A DNA stretch of 64,000 nt from Sordaria brevicollis (lineage: Eukaryota; Ascomycota; Sordariomycetes; Sordariales; Sordariaceae): contig JAUTDP010000006.1 in NCBI GenBank assembly GCA_033439795.1, forward strand, positions 992,001-1,056,000, read 5' to 3'. Positions 38,087-47,960 of this stretch are shown here, one piece after another. Within the stretch, counting starts at the first letter, position 1. Every line of letters starts with the position of its first letter. A program made the position numbers and the translations under genes. A model generated the notes under the pieces. It had not been told where the DNA came from and ran no database searches. It was given only the letters and a program-made list of their open reading frames with translations.

Positions 38087-38785
38087 CTAAGGAGCAACAC
38101 AAACAACCATCGGCGGCGCTCCCGGAGTTGGAGCCGGCGCCGCGGGGGCAGCTCCTACAACGCTGCTATTCGGCAAAACCGTTCCGCCGGACATGTACGC
38201 GTATCCACTAACAACCTGCGGAGCAGTCTGGACCTGCTGGACCGGGACGGGGTAGTACGTGACCGGACCCGGAGCCGGAGGAGGCGGCGGGGGAGGCGCG
38301 GCGGGAGCGAAGCCTCCGGTGAGGTAAGTCGTGGTCGTAACGGTGTTGGTTACGATTGGCATCGGGGGAGGCGGCGGAGGAGGGGGAGGAGGCGCGGCCT
38401 GGAAGAAGGTGGTGGTTGTTTGAGCGGCGTAGGGAGCGCCGGGGAAGACGATGTAGGGAGACGCCATGGTGTAGAAGATTGGCTGCTGTTGGTGATGATG
38501 TTGATGGTTTGGATCGAGAGGGTTCGCGGTGTGTGAACTTGCGGCTGCACCTGCTGCGGCGCCTGTAGCTGCTCCGGCTGCTGCTCCTGTCGCTGCGCCT
38601 GCTGCTGCACCGGCTGCGGAATGATGGTCTCCGGCTGCGGAATGATGGTCTCCGGCTGTCGAATGATGGTCTCCGGAATCACCTGCAGGTTCGGTGGTAT
38701 CGAGCTCTGAGGGTGGCACCGTAGGAGGTACGGGATCAGCTGGGGGGACAGATTTGTCGTCTTGATCGCCTGCTTCGCCGGACAT
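38087..38785 (-). CDS. Pro/Ala/His-rich low-complexity protein
   Basis: A single exon of 232 aa, start ATG at 38785, with no family I recognise. The acidic N-terminus is followed by three tandem GDHHS(T/A)A(A/G) units, then a (AGAA(A/T)G) alanine-glycine repeat, a His/Gln cluster, and two proline runs (ten and seven residues) separated by TNTVTTTTYLTGGF. No signal peptide or membrane segment is evident. The proline runs could bind SH3, WW or profilin-type partners, but this is a guess. A TATA box 80 bases upstream and the uninterrupted frame support a real gene. The antisense open frames here are composition shadows. Confidence 0.65.
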   Translation of the reverse strand: MSGEAGDQDDKSVPPADPVPPTVPPSELDTTEPAGDSGDHHSTAGDHHSAAGDHHSAAGAAAGAATGAAAGAATGAAAGAAASSHTANPLDPNHQHHHQQQPIFYTMASPYIVFPGAPYAAQTTTTFFQAAPPPPPPPPPPMPIVTNTVTTTTYLTGGFAPAAPPPPPPPAPGPVTYYPVPVQQVQTAPQVVSGYAYMSGGTVLPNSSVVGAAPAAPAPTPGAPPMVVCVAP

Positions 38786-39592
38786 AGCGTCGAATTTCTT
38801 TACAGGCGGTTAGATTCGAGGTGTGACGAAGTAAAAAATGGAAATTGCAGGTAGGCAGCTGGGGCTTTTATAGGAAATGGGAGGAGTACTGACCTCGGGA
38901 AGCAAACCGTTGCTTTCGGCAAGGAGAATCCCTTGAAATGCGTCAGACACGGGAAGAAGGGGCGCCGGATGGGTCGTCGCCGGCGACTGAAGAGGGCGTG
39001 GCTCGATATGGTGTGAATGGTTTGGAGTTCAAGGGGACGATATATCTGGCAGTGCCTGAAATACTTGGAGAGGCAGATGTTAGGGTTTTGGGACTGGAAA
39101 CGGATGGAAGTGACACGAGCTCCAACACTCCATGATTACCTGTTGACGGCGGTGAATCGTAATAATTTGACAGTTTGTGTCTCTTCTTACAGTATCCATT
39201 ACAAGCAAGGCCGGAGCGATCTGGATCTGGAATCCTCGTCCTTCTGCGGATGTGGGTCAGTCATTTCCCACGTTGCTCGTTCCGACTGCCTGCCCCCGTT
39301 TGCCTTTTTCCACTCGGGATGAAGCCGATAACATTCACATGGAGAGGCATCACCACCTAAGTCTGGGGCCGGCGGTACTCTGTGCCAACGTCCGGTCAGT
39401 CACCGGCACCCTCTAGAAATTCATGGAATGGTGGTATGTGTACGCCGGACGAGTAACTCAAACTAGTGATGTGTAATTTGACTCGTAATGGTATCCATGA
39501 ACATTGTGGCTATATCACACTGCCACATTCACCCTCTCTTGGTCGTTCCATCTCTCTTGGCCTGATGTACTCCACGTACTCGAGCTTCCACT
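38786..39592. other. Intergenic, about 0.8 kb
   Basis: Promoter of the Pro/Ala-rich gene and 3' side of the SRPBCC gene (both minus strand). Short open frames on both strands at 38938-39135 have no motif. Confidence 0.55.
38865..38872 (-). promoter_or_regulatory. TATA box of Pro/Ala/His-rich gene
   Basis: On the minus strand the sequence reads TATAAAAG, 80 bases upstream of the ATG at 38785. This is a near-perfect TATA box at a plausible distance. Confidence 0.55.
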
Positions 39593-40209
39593 CTACTTTC
39601 TCTCCTCGGCAAGCATCTTCTCCGCCGCCTTTGACAGATCCTTCAACGCATCTTGACGCTTGTACTTGGCATCCTCGATGACACCTGCAAGGCAGAAGAG
39701 TGTCAGTGACTAGAAGACAGACAGGCAATATTTTACCCAGGGTGTATGTCTGCTTACCAAGATCGGCATCACTCGAGAACCTGGTGCTCCAACGCACAAA
39801 AGTGGTGTCGGCGAATTCGCCAGAGGTTACGCTCCAGAGACGAATGGTGTTGACAACGCTGGAATAGCTAAGCTCGGGTTCGGCATTGATGACGCTGAAG
39901 GTGATGAAGTGTTCGAGGTTCTACATAGCAATGAATATGTTAGCCACAAGTTACAGACCTGGAAGGAAACATCATGTTGCTTACGCTGTGCTCGTCCTGC
40001 TTGACCTCGATGATATTGCCATCCTTGAAAGTCCACCTCACAATGTCGGTCTCCTCGCTGGTACCCTTAACATGCTCGGCCTTGGAGATAGCAGACCAGA
40101 ACTTGTCGAACTCCTGGAGCTTGATGAAGTGCCAGACAAACGAGAGGGGAGCCTTGATCACAGCACTCTCGACGACCTCGCCGATGAAGCTAAAGGGCTT
40201 GCCAGACAT
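39593..40209 (-). CDS. SRPBCC (Bet v1/START-like) superfamily protein
   Basis: The predicted protein has 159 aa in three exons: 39985-40209, 39758-39920 and 39593-39684 (64- and 73-nt introns; the first has a GCTAAC branch site). Phases agree and the last frame closes at TAG after MLAEERK. The fold pattern is that of small polyketide-cyclase/START-like proteins: SAVIKAPLSFVWHFIKLQEF at the N-terminus, a run of strands (DIVRWTFKDGNIIEV, HFITFSVINAEPELSYSS, TFVRWSTRF) and a long C-terminal helix (residues about 130-159). Such proteins bind a hydrophobic ligand in a cavity. No signal peptide is present, so it is probably cytosolic. The ligand is unknown. A longer open frame reaching 39510 reads through in another frame and is not the gene. 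Confidence 0.85.
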
Positions 40210-41248
40210 GGTTGTGGATGTAGTTGTGATTTGGTTGACAGTAATGTTTTTGGTTCGATTGGTGTAGTGTTTTGAAACTTCGAGTGAGATGAATTGGCGA
40301 TGGGTTCGAATTGGTGTATTTAATAGCTTGAAGCAAAGAAGAGTGCAATGTGTGTGTGTGTTTGTTGAAAGGAGGGGGAAACGAAGAATTGGAGTAGATT
40401 GGAGAAGATTCCAAACAGATATATTGGGCTGATTGTTCAATACGTCATACGGAGATCACAGCACAATGATAGGATGGCAATCGCGGGGTCTGGATGTCGT
40501 CTTGCGGTTTCCATTGAGGAAAGCGATGCAGCTTCCCGTATAGAGACATGATGGCAAATTCGCCTTCATTTCGACAATCTTTGTCTCAGGCAATTGCTGA
40601 TTTTGACCATCTTTCCTTCCTCAAATTCTTACCAGGTACAATGGTGGTTACTGCCTTGTATAGTCGAGTGTCTTACACGGAAGCAATGGTCTTGGCATTT
40701 CTATGTTGCTGATCGTCTTGGCATCTCTGAATGGCTTCACTCCACGATCATCACATCACGGCGAATCAAATTGCATCGCTACCAGTTGCATATGGCAGTT
40801 CATATATCACGAATTATCACATGAGGCACAATCACCATGAACTTGTTATGAGTGGTATCAATTAAACATAGGGTATCGAACACGAGGTATGCTGAACAAC
40901 GGAATACTGACCAACGTGAACGCCTAGACCTCTCGCTATCCCATGCCCCGAACCCTAATCAGACACCAACTCCATAGCCTGTGGTACATTTGCCATTCCT
41001 TCCTTACAAAGCCCTTTGATCACTCCTACAAACTCCGACCTTCTTCATTACCCGACAATGCACTTCCACAATCCACCGAGTCCTGCCCAAGTCCATGCTT
41101 TCGTTCCATCCTCCAGTCTCCAGTCCCAGATCGAGGCTTGACTAACCCATCGCAGATCTTCTCGTTCAGTACTCGGCTTTCTTCTCAATGTCGATAATCG
41201 GCCTCTTCGGGGGCTTCTCTGCACAAACGTCGACGTCGTGGTGCTCAG
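40210..41248. other. Intergenic, about 1 kb
   Basis: Promoter of the SRPBCC gene on the left and 3' side of the Cys-rich gene on the right. A TATA-like TATTAAATA (minus strand) lies near 40318-40326, about 110 bases before the SRPBCC ATG, and a short GT repeat lies near 40350. No gene is visible. Confidence 0.55.
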
Positions 41249-42514
41249 TTAGACGATCAGACCTCCCATCTGCGTGACCAGGTCAAAGGTGCCCTGCTCT
41301 TGTCCAAGTCCGCCTCCCTGTCCAAAGAACTCGCTTCGCGGCATCGAGACCGTCTCCTGGCAGAACAAGCAAGCCCAATGGATGGTGTCGAGGTTCACGG
41401 CGCCCTCGATCCTGAGAAAGTCGTAGGCATCCACGCCTGGACGCTCCATGCACTTCGGGCAGGGTCTAGGATCGTTCTCACGTTGGTCAAACCGGAACTT
41501 GATCCAGTCGTCATACTTGCGGATATGGTCAAGGAACTGATCCGCCCTCAAGAGCCTGTGTCCGAGGCACAGGTCTGCCGTAAGGAGCTTCGTGCACGAG
41601 CACTTGAACAGCTTGCCCGCGGTTCGAACTTGGCGCGGCTGGTTCTGGGCAATGGCTTGGGCCAGCGAGCTGGACACAGGAGGAGTGGCCACCGGGAAAC
41701 TCGTGTCGTTATGGAACCTCATCATGGTACCGGCGACCGCATCAGGCTGGTAAGCCTCGTGGGAGTTGGCAAAGTGGACCGGGCCTGGGTTGAGTGTGGT
41801 GCCGGCACCGGTCGGACGAGGTCCCTGCTTAGCCTCCTGCTCGGAGCAAGGCGCGCAAAGGAAGGCTCGCGACTTCGCAATTTGCTTGTTCGTAAACCAG
41901 CCAGGCAGCCCGTTGAGAAGGAGCTGGCGGCTTTGATTACTGCAATGCTCGCAAAGCTTATGCGGCTCCGAATGGCACAGATCGGCACAGGTGCGGACCA
42001 CTCCGTTGTTGGCCAACTGGGGATCGAGGGTGCAAGGAGGCATCGTAGAGGCCGGGTCGACACGGGCGTCCTTTGTACAGAAACTCACGACCTCGAAGCT
42101 GGAATTCTTGGCCGTCTCGATGATCGGGGAACTGCATTCGGGCTGTCCCTGATGTGCGGGAAACACTCTGGGCATCGCCAGCAGAGCGGGGATGGTAGGA
42201 AAGCCAATGACGTCGTCTTTCCATCCAACGTAGTAAAGTCCTGCCGGGCGCGGAGGCATGGGGAGGTTCGACTCCTTGTACAACATTGGAATGGCTTCGT
42301 CTGGCTTCTTCTCCCAAGGCCGGTTGGGGAGCTGTGCGGTTGGGACCAGAATGTGGCGGATCACAGTACCGTTGGAAAGCTGCAAGAAACCTAGTTGCGA
42401 GCAGGGTCTGGTCCTGGGCCTGGTATCGGGCTTGACAGATAGTCGGCTGAGTAACTGAACAAGCCGGAAGTCATCGGCTGGCTTCGAAGGCGCCATGGTA
42501 TCGCTTTTCGCCAT
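41249..42514 (-). CDS. Unknown protein with several Cys-pair (zinc-type) motifs
   Basis: An uninterrupted 421-aa frame from the ATG at 42514. I do not recognise the family. It contains a series of paired cysteines: CADLCHSEPHKLCEHC in the middle, LCAPC, KCSC, CPKC and CLFC near the end, which look like zinc ligands. The N-terminal half has Pro-rich segments and PAGLYYVGWKDDVIG. No signal peptide or membrane segment is evident. The open frame continues upstream to 42565 without an ATG and meets a likely splice acceptor, so a 5' UTR intron is proposed (42567-42627). The plus-strand open frame 41300-42394 is the antisense shadow. The protein is probably intracellular; its function is unknown. 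Confidence 0.75.
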   Translation of the reverse strand: MAKSDTMAPSKPADDFRLVQLLSRLSVKPDTRPRTRPCSQLGFLQLSNGTVIRHILVPTAQLPNRPWEKKPDEAIPMLYKESNLPMPPRPAGLYYVGWKDDVIGFPTIPALLAMPRVFPAHQGQPECSSPIIETAKNSSFEVVSFCTKDARVDPASTMPPCTLDPQLANNGVVRTCADLCHSEPHKLCEHCSNQSRQLLLNGLPGWFTNKQIAKSRAFLCAPCSEQEAKQGPRPTGAGTTLNPGPVHFANSHEAYQPDAVAGTMMRFHNDTSFPVATPPVSSSLAQAIAQNQPRQVRTAGKLFKCSCTKLLTADLCLGHRLLRADQFLDHIRKYDDWIKFRFDQRENDPRPCPKCMERPGVDAYDFLRIEGAVNLDTIHWACLFCQETVSMPRSEFFGQGGGLGQEQGTFDLVTQMGGLIV

Positions 42515-45500
42515 TTCGGTCGTTAACGTGGGTGGTGGTCGTACTGCGAGGGACTTGCTTGTCAATCTGCATGGTTATCAGTTAGCAGTCGGTCAAGTGG
42601 TGTACTAATGGGGACTGTGAGGCTTACCAGAGTGTGCGACGATGGTTTAGTTTTGATGGTAAGGAGTGTGTGGTTTGGTAGACGAAGAAGGGAGAAATTC
42701 CTATGCTTCCCATGAGAGGGAAGAAATTTAAATACCCTTTAGGGAGGGAGTTGGCCGTCAGTAACCTTGAAACCTTGGGATGGTTGCCAGGGACGATTGT
42801 AGACGAATAGCTATGCTGATGGCGAGCTTGAGTCACTGTCATCTGAACAGATGAGAAGAACAACAAGGTTCCGACTGTTTTGTTCGGGATGACGAAGCTG
42901 GATCTCTGTGGGACATCACCATATCAACATTCACCGAGCTCGGAACAGGCAGATGCTGAGGAGAACATTGGAGTTGTTCCGGTGAGACATCCATGTCCAG
43001 GGGAACAATGCCATTGTTCTCCGGCGATGGTCATGTAAAGGCCGAGGGTGTGGACGATGTTGGTCGTGGTTTAGACGTGCGCCATGATCCCCTGAACACG
43101 TCAACTTTTTGAGAACAGTTGGACCATTCAGTAGGGAAGTCAGCTGGTGATCCTATAAAGATACTTGGTCGAGAAAAATAATAGAACCTCGGAATCGAAG
43201 TCGATCAAGGACTCGGGGCGACAAGGATTTATATAGAATCTCGATAGCTAAGGTACGCGAGTTCATGAACACCCTAGCTACCGCATTTCATATGAGACAC
43301 ACAAACAGCATGGACGCAGCGTATGCCTGATATGGACAAGACCAATGCTCAACAGTCACTTGCGACTGCTGTTGTTCATGGTGTCTTGGCATGGAGAGTG
43401 AAGGGCTCACCAACGTTTCTGTTGGGAGGTGTGACGGTGGCTTGAGGGTTGACGGTCGTTCTGGTAACTCGAGACGGCAGATACCGAGGCATGGTTTCGG
43501 CCTCAACCTGGAACCTGAAGAGAACCTGGTGAATGGTCAGAACAGGTGAATGGTTACTAGGTGGAAGGTGAATGGTGGACGGGTAATGTGAATAGTAGGG
43601 ACGAGTGAAGGGGTCGGAATGGGAGGGCACAGACGTACTGTACCTACCTCTACCTACAGCTGCGATCACCGATACCAAGATGGAAGGGTAGCAGCGTCAT
43701 GATGAAAGTCACTGTTGATTGAAGTCAACAGCTTGATTCATTTGATCCTTTTCGCCATCGAGTTCGTGTCCCATATATCCGATTCGTCATACATGCCCCT
43801 GCCAAGTGGAAAGGGATGGAACATGATCGGAGAAATGAATGGCTCTCATTATGGGAGATGCGGGTTCGTGAGATAAACATTCAGTGATGAAGAAAACAAA
43901 CAGCAAATGTTGTTCATGATCAACATGGGATCTGGTGTGATGAAGTGGAAGACTGTTGAAGCCTACAGAGGTGTACAGGATACATGGGTTTCTCCTGCCT
44001 GGTTTGTTTTCCAATGGCAAATATTTTGTACAGGACTAGTAGCTTCGGTCAGCGCGCCAGTTGGTGTCGGCTGGCAGCGGGAACTAGTGTTAACAATTAC
44101 AGAAGCACTTCCGTTCTCGCTGTACACAATAAACTTGACACGAAATATCACCACTTTTTTGAAATGGCATTCTATTTGCACCATGGTCTCAATAACGGCT
44201 TCAAAGTTTTAACCAAAACTTTATGAGAATGAAGGACTGTCTCGCTAACCATTGCCTGCCAGATTGCTTATCAAGCCACAGATCTCAATCTCGAAAAACA
44301 TGACCCGATCTGGACACCACCTCACTTTCTGAGGTTCCACGGTAGCCTATGGACTATGTATCCATGCGCTTCATCTGGGAGCGGCCGACACTGGTGATGG
44401 CGTCCATGGCTATGGATCTCAGGATACCACGTCGTTACCCGTCACTGACATCGAGAAGCATCGATGTCCACCTCAGGGCAATGAATGGTTCGCGGCACGG
44501 CGGCTACCTCCAAGATTCCAAGCGCGCTGGAAGGGCTGTGCCACACGCGTGCCGGAAGCCTTTTGATGATGCCGTGCCAGATTGCCGCGTGCCTGGGACG
44601 CTGTGCTCTGTTGCACGCCATCAATTTGCCGAGCTGATGGGCCCTTGGATGGCCAGGGAAGAAAGTGGCTGTCTCGCTGCTAAGAATTTGAGAACACCAT
44701 CCAGTCGCAATGTCAAGCTTCTCTGAAAGACATCGCGCTTGTGAAGCAAAGGAGGAGTTTCCGCCATCGCCCCAAGATATTGGGAACCTAAATCTCACGT
44801 CATTCATCGCCCACTGGAAGCGCCAAAGCCAAATCGCCGACAACCAACAGATGGCAACCAAGTGGGGGGGAGCACCCGAAATTGGCGTAAAAGCACAGGG
44901 CTTGGATGGTGCAACGAGTGCAGCTCGTCGAGGTCTCGATTCCCGCTCATCAAGACCGCCGTTTAACGAGCCACAGACCTATAAGGCCTAGGACCGAATG
45001 GGATAAAAACCCTTGACCAAGCCAGGCCAAGCCTAGTCTACCTAGCCCAAGATCAACGCCTCAGCCGCAATGCCCGCCTAGCAAGGCAGGTGAAGCTCTT
45101 CCCCAGCCCCAGACAGGGGGGACCGCACCGTTGCACGAGAAGGGGGGACCTGGGGGTCCCATCTCTCCAAGATGGTGGGTGCATGGGTTCTTTTAGCGTC
45201 TTGAAACCCTTCGCGTCGTCGTCGTCGTGCTCGTATGTCAGCTTCCTGCCTCTTCTATTTCTCTCCTTTCCCGCTTCCGCCATCTCTCATATGCTCTCAC
45301 TTACCACGCTCGCTACCCTGATGGTTCTACTGCTGGATGGATATTTGTCTCTCGTTCACACTCGCTATCCGTGAGTCTCGTGGGCTTCAACTTCCTTCGA
45401 CAACACCATATTTGCTGGGGGTCCGCTTGATTACGTTTCTTTTGTTCACCTCGGTCTCACCTCCCCGAAATCACCTAACCACCAACACCCCTTTTTGGCC

Positions 45501-45555
45501 TTGGCGGGAAACTCGAACCCGGTACATGACTTGAACACCCACGGACTCGGACAAA
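42515..45555. other. Long intergenic region, about 3 kb
   Basis: Divergent region between the Cys-rich gene (-) and the membrane protein gene (+). It holds the probable 5' UTR intron and a TATA-like element near 42725-42733 (TATTTAAAT on the minus strand). The rest contains only short overlapping open frames without motifs. Confidence 0.5.
42567..42627 (-). other. Probable 5' UTR intron of the Cys-rich gene
   Basis: On the minus strand a GTAAGC donor, a GCTAAC branch site and an ATGCAG acceptor span 61 nt. Splicing upstream sequence across it creates TGA at the junction of the only upstream ATG frame (ATG at 42713), so the exon before it cannot extend the protein. This supports a non-coding first exon. 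Confidence 0.55.
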
Positions 45556-46677
45556 ATGCTCGGACTGTATAGCTTGTCGATCCTCCCGCCAACCCTGATT
45601 GCGCTTGTTCTTACATCCATCCCATGCGCCGCTATCAATATCGACTTCTTCGACTATCCGGTCAACGCATATGACTGCTTAACCCAAGCATCGACCACAT
45701 CCAACTGCGCGGCGGGAACCCTGGCCGAAGCGAACTCGTGTTTCTGCAACAATGGCGGAAATTTCGTGACGGGGACGGCCCGTTGTTTGGCAGAGTCGGA
45801 TCCGGGAGACCTTGCCGAGGTGTATGGCACGTTGAAATCCACATGTGCCGCAAATAATACGCCTCTGAATGTGGGCGAAGAACAGTACTACTCGGCTGCT
45901 GGCTTCACCGGCACCGCAAGGCCGACCAAGACGATAGCAACTCAAACTTCATCAATCTCAATTCTGACGACTCTCACTTCCGCGCCCACCTCCTTCATCA
46001 CATCAACATTTCCCACGGAAACCGGTGTCTCAAGCGCACCGGAGGAGACAGGCACATCCGAGAATGATGCCGAGTCATCACGGACCGGGGACGGCGAGCT
46101 GAACGATGATGATGGATTGTCGACGGGGGCTAAAGCGGGCGTCATTGCTGGCTCGACCGTGGTAGGCCTGGCCATATTGGCGGGCCTAATCATGCTGTTT
46201 GTGCGATGGAAGAAGAAGAAGGACGGAGAAGAATCGCACCCAATGCTTCCAGAGCAGCGCGGCAATATGCTGCTCATACCGACACCGGCTGAAGCACGCG
46301 CCCTCGAGGAGGGCAGTAGTACCTCAGGGAACTCGGGTGAATGGTTAAACGATGCCAAATGGAGGCCCTCATCAAATCCGAGAGATCAACGCAAGAGCGG
46401 ATTTAACTGGGAATCGCCCTATGATTTGGCATATACCGGAGAAGAGACTCAGCCCGAATCTCCAAGAAAAGAAGCAAGGGAAATGAGAGAGCGAGACCGA
46501 GCGGAGCTTCAGGGCTGCGATCGCCAACCAGTCGAAATGTCGACACAACCGCTATCGCCATTGAGAGCAACGTCGGATGACGATGCTGCTGCACAACGGT
46601 ACTCGGGAACGGAGTGGGGGGCAGCGGACCTCGCAGGTGAGACAACCGCTTTGTCTCAGGGCCGGAGCGGGAGGTAG
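45556..46677 (+). CDS. Single-pass membrane protein with Cys-rich and Ser/Thr-rich ectodomain
   Basis: A single exon of 373 aa. A signal peptide covers about residues 1-26 (ending PCAA). A short extracellular domain with six cysteines (about residues 40-95; motifs YDCLTQ, SNCAAG, SCFCNNGG, ARCLAE, STCAAN) is followed by a Ser/Thr-rich stalk (about 125-185), likely O-mannosylated. One membrane helix follows (AGVIAGSTVVGLAILAGLIM, about 198-217), then an RWKKKK stop-transfer and a cytoplasmic tail of about 150 residues rich in charged residues. This layout resembles fungal wall-stress sensors (WSC/Mid2-like), but the Cys pattern is not a clear WSC domain. A sensor or adhesion role is inference. 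Confidence 0.8.
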   Translation: MLGLYSLSILPPTLIALVLTSIPCAAINIDFFDYPVNAYDCLTQASTTSNCAAGTLAEANSCFCNNGGNFVTGTARCLAESDPGDLAEVYGTLKSTCAANNTPLNVGEEQYYSAAGFTGTARPTKTIATQTSSISILTTLTSAPTSFITSTFPTETGVSSAPEETGTSENDAESSRTGDGELNDDDGLSTGAKAGVIAGSTVVGLAILAGLIMLFVRWKKKKDGEESHPMLPEQRGNMLLIPTPAEARALEEGSSTSGNSGEWLNDAKWRPSSNPRDQRKSGFNWESPYDLAYTGEETQPESPRKEAREMRERDRAELQGCDRQPVEMSTQPLSPLRATSDDDAAAQRYSGTEWGAADLAGETTALSQGRSGR

Positions 46678-47960
46678 AAAAGACATGCGGTGCATAATGC
46701 GTTGGTTAATTTTTTTTTTTTGTTGTTTTTGGTTTAGACTTTATACCCCCGGGAATGTGATTTTCCTTTCTTTTTCTTTCAGAATCTTTTGGTCCTGAAA
46801 TGTCATTTGGGCGGCGTCAAGGGTCTTGTTCGCATATAGAGAGGGGACAACGGCCCGAGATGGAATATTGATATGGCTTGTGCATCTTTTTGTAATGTTC
46901 GGCACCGGAATGGCCCGAGGTTATTGGCCATCTCACGGGTTGTCACCTTGCCTCAATGAGACGGCGGCATCCCAATGCATCACCAAAGTCCCTCCCCCCA
47001 TTCCCGCATCCGTATCAGCGAGATGCGGCTTGAACAGTTCCCGAGCCTTTCACACGGATCCAGATGAAGTTTGTTTGTTTCCCTTAGTCCAGGGCAGACG
47101 TACCCGAATCACTGCCGGCGTCGTCTGGACCTGGCTTGCCCCGCGCTAACGTGTGCTTCTCGGAAGCCATGGGCCACTGAGAGCCAAAGGCTAGCGATTC
47201 TAGCGTCTCGGCTACAACCTCAATTCCACCTCAACTCGCAGCAGGCGGGGACAGCACATTCGATATCCGTGGACCACCGAGGACCAACCTTCCTGCTCTA
47301 ACTCGTAGGGTGTTGGTGTGAAGCAGGCACCACTGGGCTAGAAGGAAGCTATCTCCTGCCATCGAATCACTTTTACAGGCTTACGTTTTCATAAATCTGT
47401 CGTCCCTCTTCTCTTCGGTTTTCGTCCTCTTCCAATGGCATCCAGCCATCATCGAATCGAGGTTTGCCTTTCGTTGTTGTGTTCAACCTCCCAACGCCCA
47501 TTTCCGTCTCTTGCTGCTTTGCTGCTGCTGCTGCTGCAAGTGTTGGGTTCGTTCGTTTGTTGTCTTACCATCATCAGAGCCTGAACATCTTCGAACCAGC
47601 TCATTTTACTACATCGGTCAGCAATCGTTCAGGCCCCATAAGGCTTATTCCAATGCGTCCTCGCCCTGCGTAAGGCAAGGCAACATTAGCATGCGTCAAC
47701 ATTACATAGCATGCTGAGGGCGGTCATGTCGAAAAGAAACACCATCCAACAAGTACAAAGAGGAAAGCATACATACTACATATGTACTGGTGGCTGTCTT
47801 TTCTACCACGCACATTCCTGGATTTCACATCCTCTTCTCGCTTTTCCAGCGGGGTATGCTCGGGTCCAGCAACCTCCATAGCGTCATCCGACACCAACAG
47901 CCATCTTCATAACGAGAACATCACAAAACCCTCCAAGTGTGTTTCATTCGCCATCTCAAA
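46678..47960. other. Intergenic, about 1.3 kb
   Basis: 3' UTR of the membrane protein gene and promoter of the ABC transporter gene. A short (GCT)n run lies near 47520-47537. No gene is visible. Confidence 0.55.

Noticed and set aside
41300..42394. 364-codon plus-strand open frame
   Set aside because: It lies opposite the Cys-rich gene. That strand has paired-Cys motifs, a 5' intron and an ATG; this one shows only biased composition.
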